The notes under the pieces: generated by a model
The model's input: the letters and a program-made list of their open reading frames with translations, nothing else
The model's database searches: none
Told to the model about the DNA's origin: nothing
Shown here: one piece after another, positions 6,065 through 14,909 of the stretch
Layout of the letters: the number at the start of each line of letters is the position of its first letter
Numbering within the stretch: position 1 is the stretch's first letter
Made by a program: the position numbers and the translations under genes
Source of the DNA: Flavobacteriaceae bacterium UBA6268
GTDB taxonomy: Bacteria > Bacteroidota > Bacteroidia > Flavobacteriales > Flavobacteriaceae
DNA length: 32,430 bases
NCBI GenBank assembly: GCA_002440705.1
Contig: DJVA01000091.1
Coordinates: 1-32,430, forward strand
Direction: 5' to 3'

Positions 6065-7924
6065 TTACGTTTTTAAGATTTTATAGGCTTCGGTACTCTC
6101 TTCAGTAGTGACTACTAAAAAATATAACCCTGGGGCGGTGTTTAGGGGAATTTCCACTTTTGAGGTTGCGTTCCATTCCAAGGTTTGGATGGTTTGCCCT
6201 CCCACCGTGGTAATCGTTACTTTTACATTGGATTGGGGTTGGTTGAACTGAAGAAACACTCGGTCTTTTACTGGATTTGGAAATAATCGAGCCTTTGAAA
6301 TGGTTTCTTCCGAAATCGATAAACTGGCTTCAATAGCAGCCAACGCATCCAGTTTACCGTACCCCCACGTATCATTGGGAGTGGCTCCCGTAAAGGAATC
6401 TTCCCGTGCCGTATTGCGCAATATGGTACGGATTTGATTGGGGGTAAGTGAGGGCTTGGCTTCCAGCATTAAGGCAATGACCCCTGTGGATAATGGAGCT
6501 GCAGCACTCACTGCGTTCTGTATGCCATACAAACCATTGCTGCCTTGCAACACATTGAATTCAAAAAACTCGTAGTAGGTATTATCGGCATAAGCGGCAT
6601 GGCACACTTCTCCAGAGGCAGTAAAATCGATTCCCAAACGCTCGTCTTGGGTAGGGCTGCTACTGCTCCCTATCCAAATCTCCCCGGTTTCGCCTTGTCC
6701 AGTAATGTCGCGAAAGATACCGTTGATGTCGAACCAGTCGTTCTTCACCACGTAGTCTCCTGGAGTAATGACCAGATTGGAACTGGCATAATCATTAATA
6801 CTGTACCCTGGCACCACAAAAGTATTGAACCTATTCGTGTTACCGTGTGTTGAAGGATTAAGTACTGCATGAAAATTCCCTGAATTGATCTGTGCTCCCT
6901 CGAGGATTACTTTGTAGGTTCCCGTAACTCCAGCAAAGTCAATTAACAATTCACGCCTATTGGAAGTAGCTTGGAAGAATTCGGTATCGGCTCCGCGATG
7001 GTACATAAAAATATCGCCCAGGTTTTGATCTTGAATCCCACCAGGACCGGATGGAGCCGTAAATGGGCCATGAATAGTACCGTTTGGGCGTTGGATGCTC
7101 ACTGTAAAACGATCGTTTTCACTGTACCACAGGTCGAAGCGAAGGTTTCCGGTTTCTCCCTTTACTACTTCCAGTTCGATTGTTTGCGATTGCCCAATAG
7201 TTCCTGAAGCATGATTATCGGCACCCCCATCATCTCCCACACCACACACGAACGTATTTCCATTAGAAACAAAATCGTCGATGGATCGTGCAATAAGACT
7301 GGTTCCATCGGTAGGGCCTCCAATGGATCCAATATTCATAAGGGTTACGGCGGGCATGCCCAGTTCGTTGATTTTGTCGGTCACAAACTCTAAGGCCACG
7401 GGAATGTAGGAGGGATCAAAAAACCCACTTTGTCCTGGCTCGCTTCCAAAAGGCGGAAAGGCGTCCTGGGTAATTTTTACACTAATGATTTTGGCTTTTG
7501 GTGCAACTCCCTGAAAGGCACCGTCAACTGTTCCGCTACCATTACCGGCTGCAATGCCTGTTGTAGCCGTTCCATGCCCAAACCTGTCGGTGGACAAGGG
7601 AGGATCGTTATTATCCAATGCGCTATTAATTTCACTTTCAGTAAAAATGGTTCCAATGCCATAAGGGTTGTCCGGGTCCCCAGCCCCCGAAGGATCCAAC
7701 ATGTCATAGATGTAAGCTAGTCGGGTATGGCCATTTTCATCCAAGAAATCGGGATGACGGTAATCGACTCCGCGATCGATCATTACTAGCAGCACGCCAT
7801 CACCAGTAAGATTGTATAGACTGTAAACGTCATCCAAATTGGCTTCAACTCGCGCTGGGATGCCTTGGGCAAGTATCACATTAAAGCTGAAGATGCTAAA
7901 TAAAAGAAGTATGGGACTTTTCAT
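6065..7924 (-). CDS. Secreted subtilisin-family (S8) protease with T9SS sorting domain
   Basis: This 619-residue protein has a signal peptide (about 1-19) and a subtilase domain. The catalytic triad is Asp50 (MIDRGVDYRHPDF), His117 (FGHGTATTGIAAGNG) and Ser473 (AVSAAAPLSTG, replacing GTSMAxP). A long insertion between His and Ser (about 235-440) looks like a beta-sandwich module. The oxyanion-hole Asn of the usual AGNxG is Asp here (VGDDG, Asp231). Residues about 545-619 form a type-A T9SS sorting domain (ARLFPNPVKDRVFL to YKILKT), so the protein is exported across the outer membrane and probably surface-attached or released. Its ATG overlaps the previous gene's stop by 4 nt (ATGA), so it is the last gene of a three-gene operon. 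Confidence 0.92.
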   Translation of the reverse strand: MKSPILLLFSIFSFNVILAQGIPARVEANLDDVYSLYNLTGDGVLLVMIDRGVDYRHPDFLDENGHTRLAYIYDMLDPSGAGDPDNPYGIGTIFTESEINSALDNNDPPLSTDRFGHGTATTGIAAGNGSGTVDGAFQGVAPKAKIISVKITQDAFPPFGSEPGQSGFFDPSYIPVALEFVTDKINELGMPAVTLMNIGSIGGPTDGTSLIARSIDDFVSNGNTFVCGVGDDGGADNHASGTIGQSQTIELEVVKGETGNLRFDLWYSENDRFTVSIQRPNGTIHGPFTAPSGPGGIQDQNLGDIFMYHRGADTEFFQATSNRRELLIDFAGVTGTYKVILEGAQINSGNFHAVLNPSTHGNTNRFNTFVVPGYSINDYASSNLVITPGDYVVKNDWFDINGIFRDITGQGETGEIWIGSSSSPTQDERLGIDFTASGEVCHAAYADNTYYEFFEFNVLQGSNGLYGIQNAVSAAAPLSTGVIALMLEAKPSLTPNQIRTILRNTAREDSFTGATPNDTWGYGKLDALAAIEASLSISEETISKARLFPNPVKDRVFLQFNQPQSNVKVTITTVGGQTIQTLEWNATSKVEIPLNTAPGLYFLVVTTEESTEAYKILKT

Positions 7925-8556
7925 GAGTTCTGGGTTTTAGTAAGGATGTTTTTTCCGGCCCATCCACCTCCAATAATCAATAAAGCCAATCCCGCAATGC
8001 GCATGAGGTTGAAAGAACCACTTGTTGGCCCGTCCATTTTGAAATCAAAAACCGATTTACCGAAGGCATCTTTGTCTACCTTGATATTTTGGGCGGCCTC
8101 TGGAAACTCAACCAAAAAGGTTTGTTGCAAGGTTCCTCCATATTCCGGGGGACTGCTTACGAGCATGTACTTATGATCGGTGAGTTCGGTTACATTGGCA
8201 TTTTTTTCATCGGTTTCCAAGATCCATTTTCCGCGCTTATCTATTTTACAGACCCCATAGGCATTTAAACTTAGGGTAAAAGAGCGGTTCATATCGTCTT
8301 TGTCCAATTTAAAGTCGTCTAGGAAATAGGCGGGCATGCTGCGTTCGATGGCCCTTTTTAGTGCTGCAGGATTGTTGCCCAAATTCGAGAGCCAATTTTG
8401 CCATTCTTGGGCGGTCATGGTCATCGACATGGTAATTTTGGCATTGCCAATAGAATCGATTTTCATTTCAATCTTTTGCTGCGACTGCTGTGCATTGATG
8501 CCTCCTGAGAGCAGCAAGACGGCAAAGAGTATGGAATAATATTTTATGGTTTTCAT
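7921..8556 (-). CDS. Exported protein with C-terminal membrane anchor, function unknown
   Basis: This encodes 211 residues. A signal peptide (about 1-22, ending INA) is followed by a roughly 160-residue hydrophilic domain with TMTAQEWQNWLSNLG and SLNAYGVCKIDKRGKW. A single C-terminal membrane segment (about 185-205, LALLIIGGGWAG) precedes a short basic tail. It is therefore probably a periplasmic domain anchored in the inner membrane. I do not recognise the family. It is the middle gene of an operon: 15 bp after the transglutaminase-like gene and overlapping the subtilase gene by 4 nt. This tight linkage suggests it assists or regulates one of the two enzymes. Confidence 0.8.
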   Translation of the reverse strand: MKTIKYYSILFAVLLLSGGINAQQSQQKIEMKIDSIGNAKITMSMTMTAQEWQNWLSNLGNNPAALKRAIERSMPAYFLDDFKLDKDDMNRSFTLSLNAYGVCKIDKRGKWILETDEKNANVTELTDHKYMLVSSPPEYGGTLQQTFLVEFPEAAQNIKVDKDAFGKSVFDFKMDGPTSGSFNLMRIAGLALLIIGGGWAGKNILTKTQNS

Positions 8557-8571
8557 GATTGTATATTTTGG

Positions 8572-10224
8572 TTAGCGGATGCTGTTATAGATTTGGTTGA
8601 TGACGTTGGTATTTTGGTTGTAGAGGTAATCGTAGGTGCCAACCGCCACAAAACGGATGCCGGAAGGTCCCCGGACGGTTTTACCCACCCAATTGAACAC
8701 CCCGTTATTGGAAGAAGTTTGCCCTACCACTTGATTGCCGTTAACTTGGTATTGCATGTAACTTCCATAATAGGAAAGACCGGCTTCAACCGTTTGCAAT
8801 GCCGTGGCAGCACTGCTGGTAGGGACATCAAATACCGAAACCACCACTTCTTGGTTAGGGGAGATAACCTGGGCCGTTAAGATGGACAGATCGGGAAGGG
8901 GATAGGTATAGGTTTGCCACCCTCCAGGAATGCTGAAAGATAAACCGCTACTGGCATTGCCTCCTCCATTATTGTTTCCACCGCCGTTATTACCGCCGCC
9001 GCCGTTATTGCCACCACCACCTGTATTTTGGGTTATGGCATTGGTATTTACGGCAAGCTGTCTGGTCCCCCAGGTAGCGACAATGTCGTCAACCTTTTTG
9101 CGCAAAAATTCGTCGTCCTTCAAGTTCATTGGGGTTACGCCATCCAAATTCACAGCATGAATATCTACTAAAGTGAATCGGGGGTCCCCATTTTGAGCAT
9201 ATTGCATGAACTCGCCCAACTCCTTCATTCCTTTTTCCAAGGCTTGTTCAACGGTCATGGAACCTCCCAAACCCTCACCACCTATACCAGTGGCTTCGAT
9301 GGCATAATATTGGCCATTGAGGTGAAATCCTGGATAGGCATGCCCTGGTATAAGAAAAATTACAGGATCCAATCCTGCATTGGAAAGCACACTGGCATAC
9401 AACAAGCTCAGTTCCAAACATAGTCCGGTATTCCCAGTAATTACCTCTCTAGGCAAACGGTTGTGTTGTGAAAGTTGTGAAACGTCCTGAATGGATTCGG
9501 GAATCCCTTTGGTACCGCTGTACACCATGTGCGATTGTAGCGTGGCTTCATAGATACCCATTAAAAAGCGAATGGCTTCCTTAGGGTCTTTTGTAACTCC
9601 AGCAGCTTCCCCTTTCAAGATTTTTTCCTGTACATTCTGTGTGTAGTATTTTACGATGGGGTCGTTGGGAGTTACAAAACAGGCTAGCAAGGCATCGTTA
9701 TTGTATACGTCACTCCATCCCACTATTTCTTCGGAAGGGATGTTAGTGAACATGTATTCGTTCCTATTGGAGATTCGGAAGGAAAAGTCCTCTTCCACAA
9801 TGTCGTCGTCCGTTGCACCATCCCAAGAGATTTCAATTTCAGCTTTTTCAACAGATTCAGCATTTTTTTCGGTAATGTCTTCCTTAAATTTTGGGTAACA
9901 CAGTACCGAAGCGGTTTGTCCAGAAAACATTTGGCCAATAACGTCAAGTTCTGTCCAGTCCACATACCCTGGGATGCGGTATTTTACGGTTACATCTTCA
10001 AGGGTTTTATTGGTATGGTTGGTAATCTTTGCTTTAAAAAGGTAATACTTTCCATCCAAGGCTTCTGGGTTGGCATAAACGTTGTGCGCTGCGGGCATGA
10101 TGGTGGCTGTTTTTACAATTTCCACATCGAGATCGCCGGAAGACTTACTGCCCGTAAAGAAACTTGTTGCCAACAATGCAATACCTGCAAGGGCAATAAT
10201 TAAGGGAATGGTTAGTTTTTTCAT
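8572..10224 (-). CDS. Membrane-anchored or exported transglutaminase-like protein
   Basis: This 550-residue protein has an N-terminal hydrophobic segment (about 3-24), either a signal anchor or a signal peptide, with no lipobox Cys. Residues about 35-155 look like an Ig-like beta domain. A transglutaminase-like core (about 195-390) has Cys269 (NTGLCLELSLLYASVL), His295 (IPGHAYPGF) and an acidic residue near 310 (YYAIEATG), matching the Cys-His-Asp/Glu arrangement of transglutaminase-like proteases. A Gly/Asn-rich linker (about 402-424) leads to a C-terminal domain beginning SFSIPGGW. The activity could be peptide cleavage or cross-linking. It is the first gene of the operon with the membrane protein and subtilase, and a putative ECF promoter lies 36 bp upstream. 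Confidence 0.85.
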   Translation of the reverse strand: MKKLTIPLIIALAGIALLATSFFTGSKSSGDLDVEIVKTATIMPAAHNVYANPEALDGKYYLFKAKITNHTNKTLEDVTVKYRIPGYVDWTELDVIGQMFSGQTASVLCYPKFKEDITEKNAESVEKAEIEISWDGATDDDIVEEDFSFRISNRNEYMFTNIPSEEIVGWSDVYNNDALLACFVTPNDPIVKYYTQNVQEKILKGEAAGVTKDPKEAIRFLMGIYEATLQSHMVYSGTKGIPESIQDVSQLSQHNRLPREVITGNTGLCLELSLLYASVLSNAGLDPVIFLIPGHAYPGFHLNGQYYAIEATGIGGEGLGGSMTVEQALEKGMKELGEFMQYAQNGDPRFTLVDIHAVNLDGVTPMNLKDDEFLRKKVDDIVATWGTRQLAVNTNAITQNTGGGGNNGGGGNNGGGNNNGGGNASSGLSFSIPGGWQTYTYPLPDLSILTAQVISPNQEVVVSVFDVPTSSAATALQTVEAGLSYYGSYMQYQVNGNQVVGQTSSNNGVFNWVGKTVRGPSGIRFVAVGTYDYLYNQNTNVINQIYNSIR

Positions 10225-10260
10225 GATGACTGATATTAAGAGGTTGATGTCTTTTCAGAA

Positions 10261-10288
10261 TACATCGAACTTCTACCAAAATGTCATC
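10261..10288 (-). promoter_or_regulatory. Putative ECF sigma promoter, site A
   Basis: The minus strand reads GATGAC-N15-CGATGTA from 10288 to 10261. It lies in the 80-bp gap between the CHAT gene and the transglutaminase-like gene, with the proposed -10 36 bp before the ATG at 10224. It matches site B more widely (GATGACATTTT, then TTCGATGTAT) than site C. The separate promoter suggests the downstream operon is a target of the sigma factor, not just read-through from the CHAT operon. Confidence 0.7.
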
Positions 10289-10304
10289 GGTTTTGTACAA
10301 AAAA

Positions 10305-13300
10305 CTAATTTGGTGCCTTCTTCCGAAAGGTAAAGTAAGCAATTAGGAGAAGGAGTAAAACAATGCCAAAAATCCAATAGGGGAAGTAGGAGTGGGATTC
10401 CAATTGCAAAGGAGCCGTATCTCCCATAAGGACTAGTCCGGCCCAATATTGAGGGGAAGCCGTGCGGCCCTTTGCGGTTGCAATATAGTCCAGCTTTGCC
10501 CTTCGAAGGGCTTCATCTTTTGGCAATCCTTCCGAAAGGTATTCGTAAAAGTGCTCAATGATGTTTGAGCTGGATTCTTCATCAATTTCCCATAAACTGG
10601 TTAAAATGCTTTCACTGCCCGCATAATTAAAAGCGTGTGCTAGGGAAATCATTCCTTCACCGGCTTGATAGCTTGGTTTCCCGGTTTCACAAGCAGTAAG
10701 GATGGCCAAGTTGGAGGAGAGGTCGTAATTATAGATTTCATAGGTATGGAGGTAATTGTCGTCTGCATTTTCGGGAGTGGCGTTCTTTGCAAATACCAAA
10801 CGAGAAAGTTCGGGGGAAATGTTATCGCTTTCGGCGTGGGTACCAATGTGAATGATTTTGTGTTCCCCCGCCAATTTTTGAAACAATTGCTTGGAAGCTC
10901 TTTCATTTAAAAAGGAATCCCCGTTAAATTTTTGAGTGAATTTTTTAATGACATTCACACTGAAAGGCTGTGGCAACAATTTAAGATAGGCATTGTCCAA
11001 TGCCGACGAATCCCTCACCGTAAGCCGGTATTCGGTTTTCATTTCGTCCGAAAATTCAGGGGCAAAAGCCACATAGTTGGCATCGTAAGTGTTCAATACC
11101 TTTTGTTTGGGTTTTATGACCAACAAACTGAATTGGTAACTGATGTTGTACTTTGCCAAAAGGCTGTTCGTAGAAATCTCGGAAAAATCCTTCAGGGGTT
11201 TTGGCGTGAGCATTTCGAAACTAAGGTTGAACAATTCCCGATCGGGAAGGATGACCACATTTGGGGTGTTGACTTCTTTTTCAAAGGGTTTCCAGAGGCG
11301 TTGGTACAATTGATGCAATTTGGGAGCCATATTTTTGACGTCAAATTCCTGAGCGGCTACAGCTGCAATCAAAGGCTCGATTTCTTTGCCGTCAATGGGG
11401 AATAATTTCCTCTGGGAATGGGTCATCACGAGGGCATAGAGATTTTCTTCAATAAAAAAATAGCGTACCAAGGTTGTTTGGTTGTTTAGGGAACTTTGAA
11501 GGTTGCTTACCGATTCTTCCAAAGTGGCATAGTGCAATTTGTAATAGTCGGGGAATTGTGTTTGAAGGGTGTCGATGAAACTTTTCCAGGCATTGTTTAC
11601 TTCAAAAAAGGACTCGATGGCATTCTTATTTTCCTCATTAACAATCTTGTTGAGGTTGTTTTTTAAGTAACGCTCCCTTTCTACTACCTTTTTGGGTATT
11701 TTGGAGCGTAGGGTATCGTTACGTAAGTTAAGTCGGGACCGAATGCGGTTGTACATGGAACTTTCATGCAGAGACAATACTTCGTCCAGATAGGATTCGT
11801 TTTGTGTCCTTTGGTAAAGAGCTAAGCGGATTTTTTTGGCCAGTTCAAAGAGTTGGTTGTTTTCTTCGATAAACAAGCTTAGGTCGTCGTAGTTTTTAAT
11901 GGTGCTTTTTCGGGTTTCCAGAATTTGCAACCCTTCTTCTACGGTTTCAAGCAATCCTGAAAGTTCTTCTACAGTAGGGCTTTCTTCTTTCGAATACTGT
12001 GCCGCTGCAAGAATATAGAGCGCTTTTGGTTTGCGGTATTCAACAATCAAGGTATTGTCGGTATCTTTCAATGAAAAGGCAAGGGCCTCCTTTGCAAATT
12101 GAATGGCTTTGTCATAGTCCTTGATGGCGAAGTTTACCTCGGCCAGGTTTACGGTATGGTAAAAGTCCTGTAGGGTATTTTTAAAATCGCTTTTTTTTCC
12201 CGCAACGTAAATCTCTTCTGCAACTTCCAGGGCTTTTTCTGGATACCCTGCCTGGGCATAAAAATTGGAAATGTTGATGAGTTCATCAAAATAGTCCTTA
12301 CTATACTCGCCCTGCAAGGCTTTTTTATAGGATAAATTTCCCTCGGTGTAATAGTGAAAAGCCTTTTCCGAATTCCCCAAATTTTCGTAAACCCCACCCA
12401 AGGTAGAAAGCGCTCCCGATTTCCAGTAATCCTCTACTCCGGGGTTTTCGTCAATGATTTTTAAGGCCTCTTCCAATAAAGCTCTAGCCGATTCAAAATC
12501 CCGTATCCCCACTTTTGCCTGTGCAAGGACGATAAGAGAAATGACCATATTGCGATCGGTGGGTAGCAGAAACTTTTTCTTTTCCTGGTTGGCGTAAGTA
12601 ATAACGGCGTCGGCTTTTTTGAATTCCCCCAAAGTATGGTAATAACTCCCCAGGTTTTCGATAGCGGTGGCCCTGTGTTTCTTGGCGCTTAGAACCCTAA
12701 ACTCGTCAGTAGATTTTTCGATGAATTTATCAAACCCTTCGATGCTTTCCTTGGAAAGTTGAATGGCTTGTTGGTTTTCTCCCAAGGCGTTTTTGAGCAC
12801 GCTCAAATTCATTTTGATGAGTGCCGGGCGGAATAGGGCGTTCATAAAATCGGTTTCATCTGCTTTTGCAAGGGCTTCCAAGGATTTGTTGAAATAATAA
12901 CTGGTACTGTCCAGTTTCGATTCCATCCACATCATTCCTCCCAGCGCATTGTAGGTTTGCTGGTAAAAGGTTACATCGTTGCTGTTCCATTCATTTAAAA
13001 GGGAAATGGCATTGAGGTAATGTTTTTTGGCCAATTGAAAATCCCCGAAATTTTGCGCTTCGTAGCCTAGTTTGTATTCAATGTTTGCTTGTCTTGCCTT
13101 TTGGGGATCGTTACTGTTTCTTGCAATTTGAAGCGCTTTTGAATAGATACCGTAGGCAGCACGGTTGCCTTGAACTTCACTACAGATATAGCCTAGGGTC
13201 TGCAATGCCAATGAAATGATTACTGGATTCTTGCTTTCTTCGAGTTCTTCCACAAACAGCTCTGCCTTTCGGTAGGCTTTTTGTTTGTTGTTGTTGGAGA

Positions 13301-13535
13301 GGGCAAAACTACCTACCAACTCCACGTAACTTACGAGACTGTCATAATTTTTAGTGCTTCGGAAAAAAGCAATTTTTGTATCTAGGAGCTTTTGGGCTTC
13401 AGCTATCGAATCGGCTTTGATCCATCGTTCAATTTGAAAAATCCCTTTCACAGAATTTTCTTGGGAAAATGCTGCTATAGCGACGAAGTAGAAGAAAAAA
13501 AATAATGAAAAGTGGTATGTTTTGAATCCGCTCAT
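10305..13535 (-). CDS. Periplasmic, membrane-anchored TPR-CHAT caspase-like protease
   Basis: This encodes 1076 residues. A signal peptide (about 1-25, ending AFSQ) is followed by many tetratricopeptide repeats (about 100-520), for example ALSTLGGVYENLGNSEKAF, then a linker with helical segments. A C-terminal CHAT domain (about 740-1040) carries the caspase-type dyad His900 (HIGTHAESDN) and Cys949 (AILTACETG), plus GEGMISLAHAF. A single transmembrane helix near 1050-1069 ends in basic residues, placing TPR and CHAT in the periplasm. The ATG at 13535, one base after the upstream stop, is preferred to one 21 nt earlier. It is the third gene of the sigma/anti-sigma operon. Known bacterial TPR-CHAT proteins are sensor-activated proteases; the target here is unknown, and the neighbouring membrane TPR protein is an obvious candidate. 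Confidence 0.92.
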   Translation of the reverse strand: MSGFKTYHFSLFFFFYFVAIAAFSQENSVKGIFQIERWIKADSIAEAQKLLDTKIAFFRSTKNYDSLVSYVELVGSFALSNNNKQKAYRKAELFVEELEESKNPVIISLALQTLGYICSEVQGNRAAYGIYSKALQIARNSNDPQKARQANIEYKLGYEAQNFGDFQLAKKHYLNAISLLNEWNSNDVTFYQQTYNALGGMMWMESKLDSTSYYFNKSLEALAKADETDFMNALFRPALIKMNLSVLKNALGENQQAIQLSKESIEGFDKFIEKSTDEFRVLSAKKHRATAIENLGSYYHTLGEFKKADAVITYANQEKKKFLLPTDRNMVISLIVLAQAKVGIRDFESARALLEEALKIIDENPGVEDYWKSGALSTLGGVYENLGNSEKAFHYYTEGNLSYKKALQGEYSKDYFDELINISNFYAQAGYPEKALEVAEEIYVAGKKSDFKNTLQDFYHTVNLAEVNFAIKDYDKAIQFAKEALAFSLKDTDNTLIVEYRKPKALYILAAAQYSKEESPTVEELSGLLETVEEGLQILETRKSTIKNYDDLSLFIEENNQLFELAKKIRLALYQRTQNESYLDEVLSLHESSMYNRIRSRLNLRNDTLRSKIPKKVVERERYLKNNLNKIVNEENKNAIESFFEVNNAWKSFIDTLQTQFPDYYKLHYATLEESVSNLQSSLNNQTTLVRYFFIEENLYALVMTHSQRKLFPIDGKEIEPLIAAVAAQEFDVKNMAPKLHQLYQRLWKPFEKEVNTPNVVILPDRELFNLSFEMLTPKPLKDFSEISTNSLLAKYNISYQFSLLVIKPKQKVLNTYDANYVAFAPEFSDEMKTEYRLTVRDSSALDNAYLKLLPQPFSVNVIKKFTQKFNGDSFLNERASKQLFQKLAGEHKIIHIGTHAESDNISPELSRLVFAKNATPENADDNYLHTYEIYNYDLSSNLAILTACETGKPSYQAGEGMISLAHAFNYAGSESILTSLWEIDEESSSNIIEHFYEYLSEGLPKDEALRRAKLDYIATAKGRTASPQYWAGLVLMGDTAPLQLESHSYFPYWIFGIVLLLLLIAYFTFRKKAPN

Positions 13536-13536
13536 C

Positions 13537-14265
13537 TTACTCTTTTTCCAACGCATTGACTATTTTTTGGGCCTCTGGATGGTTGCTTTTTCCGAAATTC
13601 TGCTTGGCAGCTTCCAGGTCCCCCTTTTTCAAATACGAAAATCCTAAATAATAGTGGCTATCTTCCCAAAAAATGCTTTCTTTTTGGGAACTTACCTTTT
13701 CCAAGAAGGGGATGGCTTCGGCGGTATTTCCCTTGGCCAAATAAGTTACCCCTATAAAATAATTTAGGGTATCGTTTTGGGGCTTGTCTAAGAGCAAGGG
13801 TTCCCAAATAGTCAATGCCGCAGGGTAATTTCCTTGTTTGTAGTTGACCATTCCATGATAAAAGTCATATTCATTGGTGGTACTCATAGTCGTGGGCAAT
13901 CCAGGATCTGGAGCGTAGTATTTGGCAAAAAGTTGCTCCTGAGGGGTTTCGCGTTTGAAGAACCAGAAAATTCCCAAAAGCGCTACCAAACAAGCTGCCA
14001 CGAGATACATTATTTTTTTTGGGTCCTTACTTGGTCGCAAAGCGCGCACAGGGGTTTCCTGGGGAATGCCTTGGTGAAAAACTTCCATCTTACGTTTTAG
14101 CGCAGCTGCTTCAATGCCCGTGAAAAGATTTTTAAGGCCTTCCACTTCTTGCACAAGCTCGGGATCATTTTGAAGTTTTTCCTCGAAAGCCAATTTTTCG
14201 GAAGGCTCCATCTCTAGCTTCAGGTATCGCTCTATGGTTTCCAAAAGTGCTTCAGTTAATTTCAT
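13537..14265 (-). CDS. Single-pass membrane TPR protein, probable anti-sigma factor
   Basis: This encodes 242 residues. The cytosolic N-terminus (1-83) has the pattern seen in Bacteroidota anti-sigma proteins: IERYLKLEMEPSEKLAFEEK followed by DPELVQEVEGLK. A transmembrane helix spans about 84-103. The periplasmic C-terminus has several TPR-like units (YKQGNYPAALTIWEPLL, YLAKGNTAEAIPFLEKV, YLKKGDLEAAKQNF). The ATG at 14265 overlaps the sigma gene's stop by 4 nt (ATGA); a longer frame begins inside the sigma gene and is rejected. It is followed after 1 bp by the CHAT gene. I infer that the cytosolic part holds the sigma factor and the periplasmic TPR part senses a signal or docks the CHAT protease. 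No zinc-finger anti-sigma motif is present, so this remains an inference. Confidence 0.82.
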   Translation of the reverse strand: MKLTEALLETIERYLKLEMEPSEKLAFEEKLQNDPELVQEVEGLKNLFTGIEAAALKRKMEVFHQGIPQETPVRALRPSKDPKKIMYLVAACLVALLGIFWFFKRETPQEQLFAKYYAPDPGLPTTMSTTNEYDFYHGMVNYKQGNYPAALTIWEPLLLDKPQNDTLNYFIGVTYLAKGNTAEAIPFLEKVSSQKESIFWEDSHYYLGFSYLKKGDLEAAKQNFGKSNHPEAQKIVNALEKE

Positions 14266-14819
14266 AGACTTGGGTTTACAAGGGCTTTTAGTTGCTGAAT
14301 GCAACGGTATTTTTTATTTCGGGCCGAAGTTTCTTCAATACTAAAAAAAGAAGCAATATCCCGAAGGGAATCCCTGTTGAAATAAAACCGGGTTAGCAAT
14401 TCCTTGCATTCATCCCCCAGTTCACCAAAGGCTCGCATGCAGGCATGTAGGCTTTCCCCCCGGGTTTCTTGATCGATTTCATTGGGGTGGTCTTCCAAAT
14501 TTTGAAACGATTCTTGCCGTTGTGTTTTTTTATACCTAGCGGAGCGCAGTTCGTCGGTCCATTTATTCTTGGCAATCTGGAAAAGGTATCCTTGCAGGGC
14601 GCTTTCATTGCGGGGTTGAAAAGCCCCTTTTTTGATGTTTTGCCAAACAGCCAAAAATGCTTCCTGGTATATGTCCTTTGCTTGGGGCATGCTTCCTCGG
14701 TTTTTTAAAATATACGCTTCGACCTTACGATAGTTGTTTTGGTACAGTTGCTTCAAAACAGATTCGTCATTGGCCATGATGGCAGAAACAAGTTGGTACT
14801 GCGCGGTGAGTTCAGTCAT
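14262..14819 (-). CDS. ECF-type RNA polymerase sigma factor
   Basis: This 185-residue sigma-70 family protein has only regions 2 and 4, as in ECF sigmas. Region 2 includes AKDIYQEAFLAVWQNI and GYLFQIAKNKWTDELR. Region 4 contains the helix-turn-helix LRDIASFFSIEETSARNKKY. It is the first gene of a tight operon (4-nt overlap, then a 1-bp gap) with a membrane TPR protein and the TPR-CHAT protease. A site GATGAC-N15-CGATGTA lies 90 bp upstream of its ATG and recurs before two other operons, which fits an autoregulated ECF sigma. Confidence 0.93.
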   Translation of the reverse strand: MTELTAQYQLVSAIMANDESVLKQLYQNNYRKVEAYILKNRGSMPQAKDIYQEAFLAVWQNIKKGAFQPRNESALQGYLFQIAKNKWTDELRSARYKKTQRQESFQNLEDHPNEIDQETRGESLHACMRAFGELGDECKELLTRFYFNRDSLRDIASFFSIEETSARNKKYRCIQQLKALVNPSL

Positions 14820-14909
14820 TGTCCCTATTAATGTAGGTAGGGAAATATACTAAAATTACTGTAGATACCTTTGCTTCATTTCATGTTGTATGTCGAATAC
14901 TTTTACCGA

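Noticed and set aside
14866..14873. TACCTTTG as a further plus-strand promoter for mvaD
   Set aside because: It fits the -7 consensus but has no -33 element and would give a roughly 140-nt leader; the box at 14990 is much better placed.
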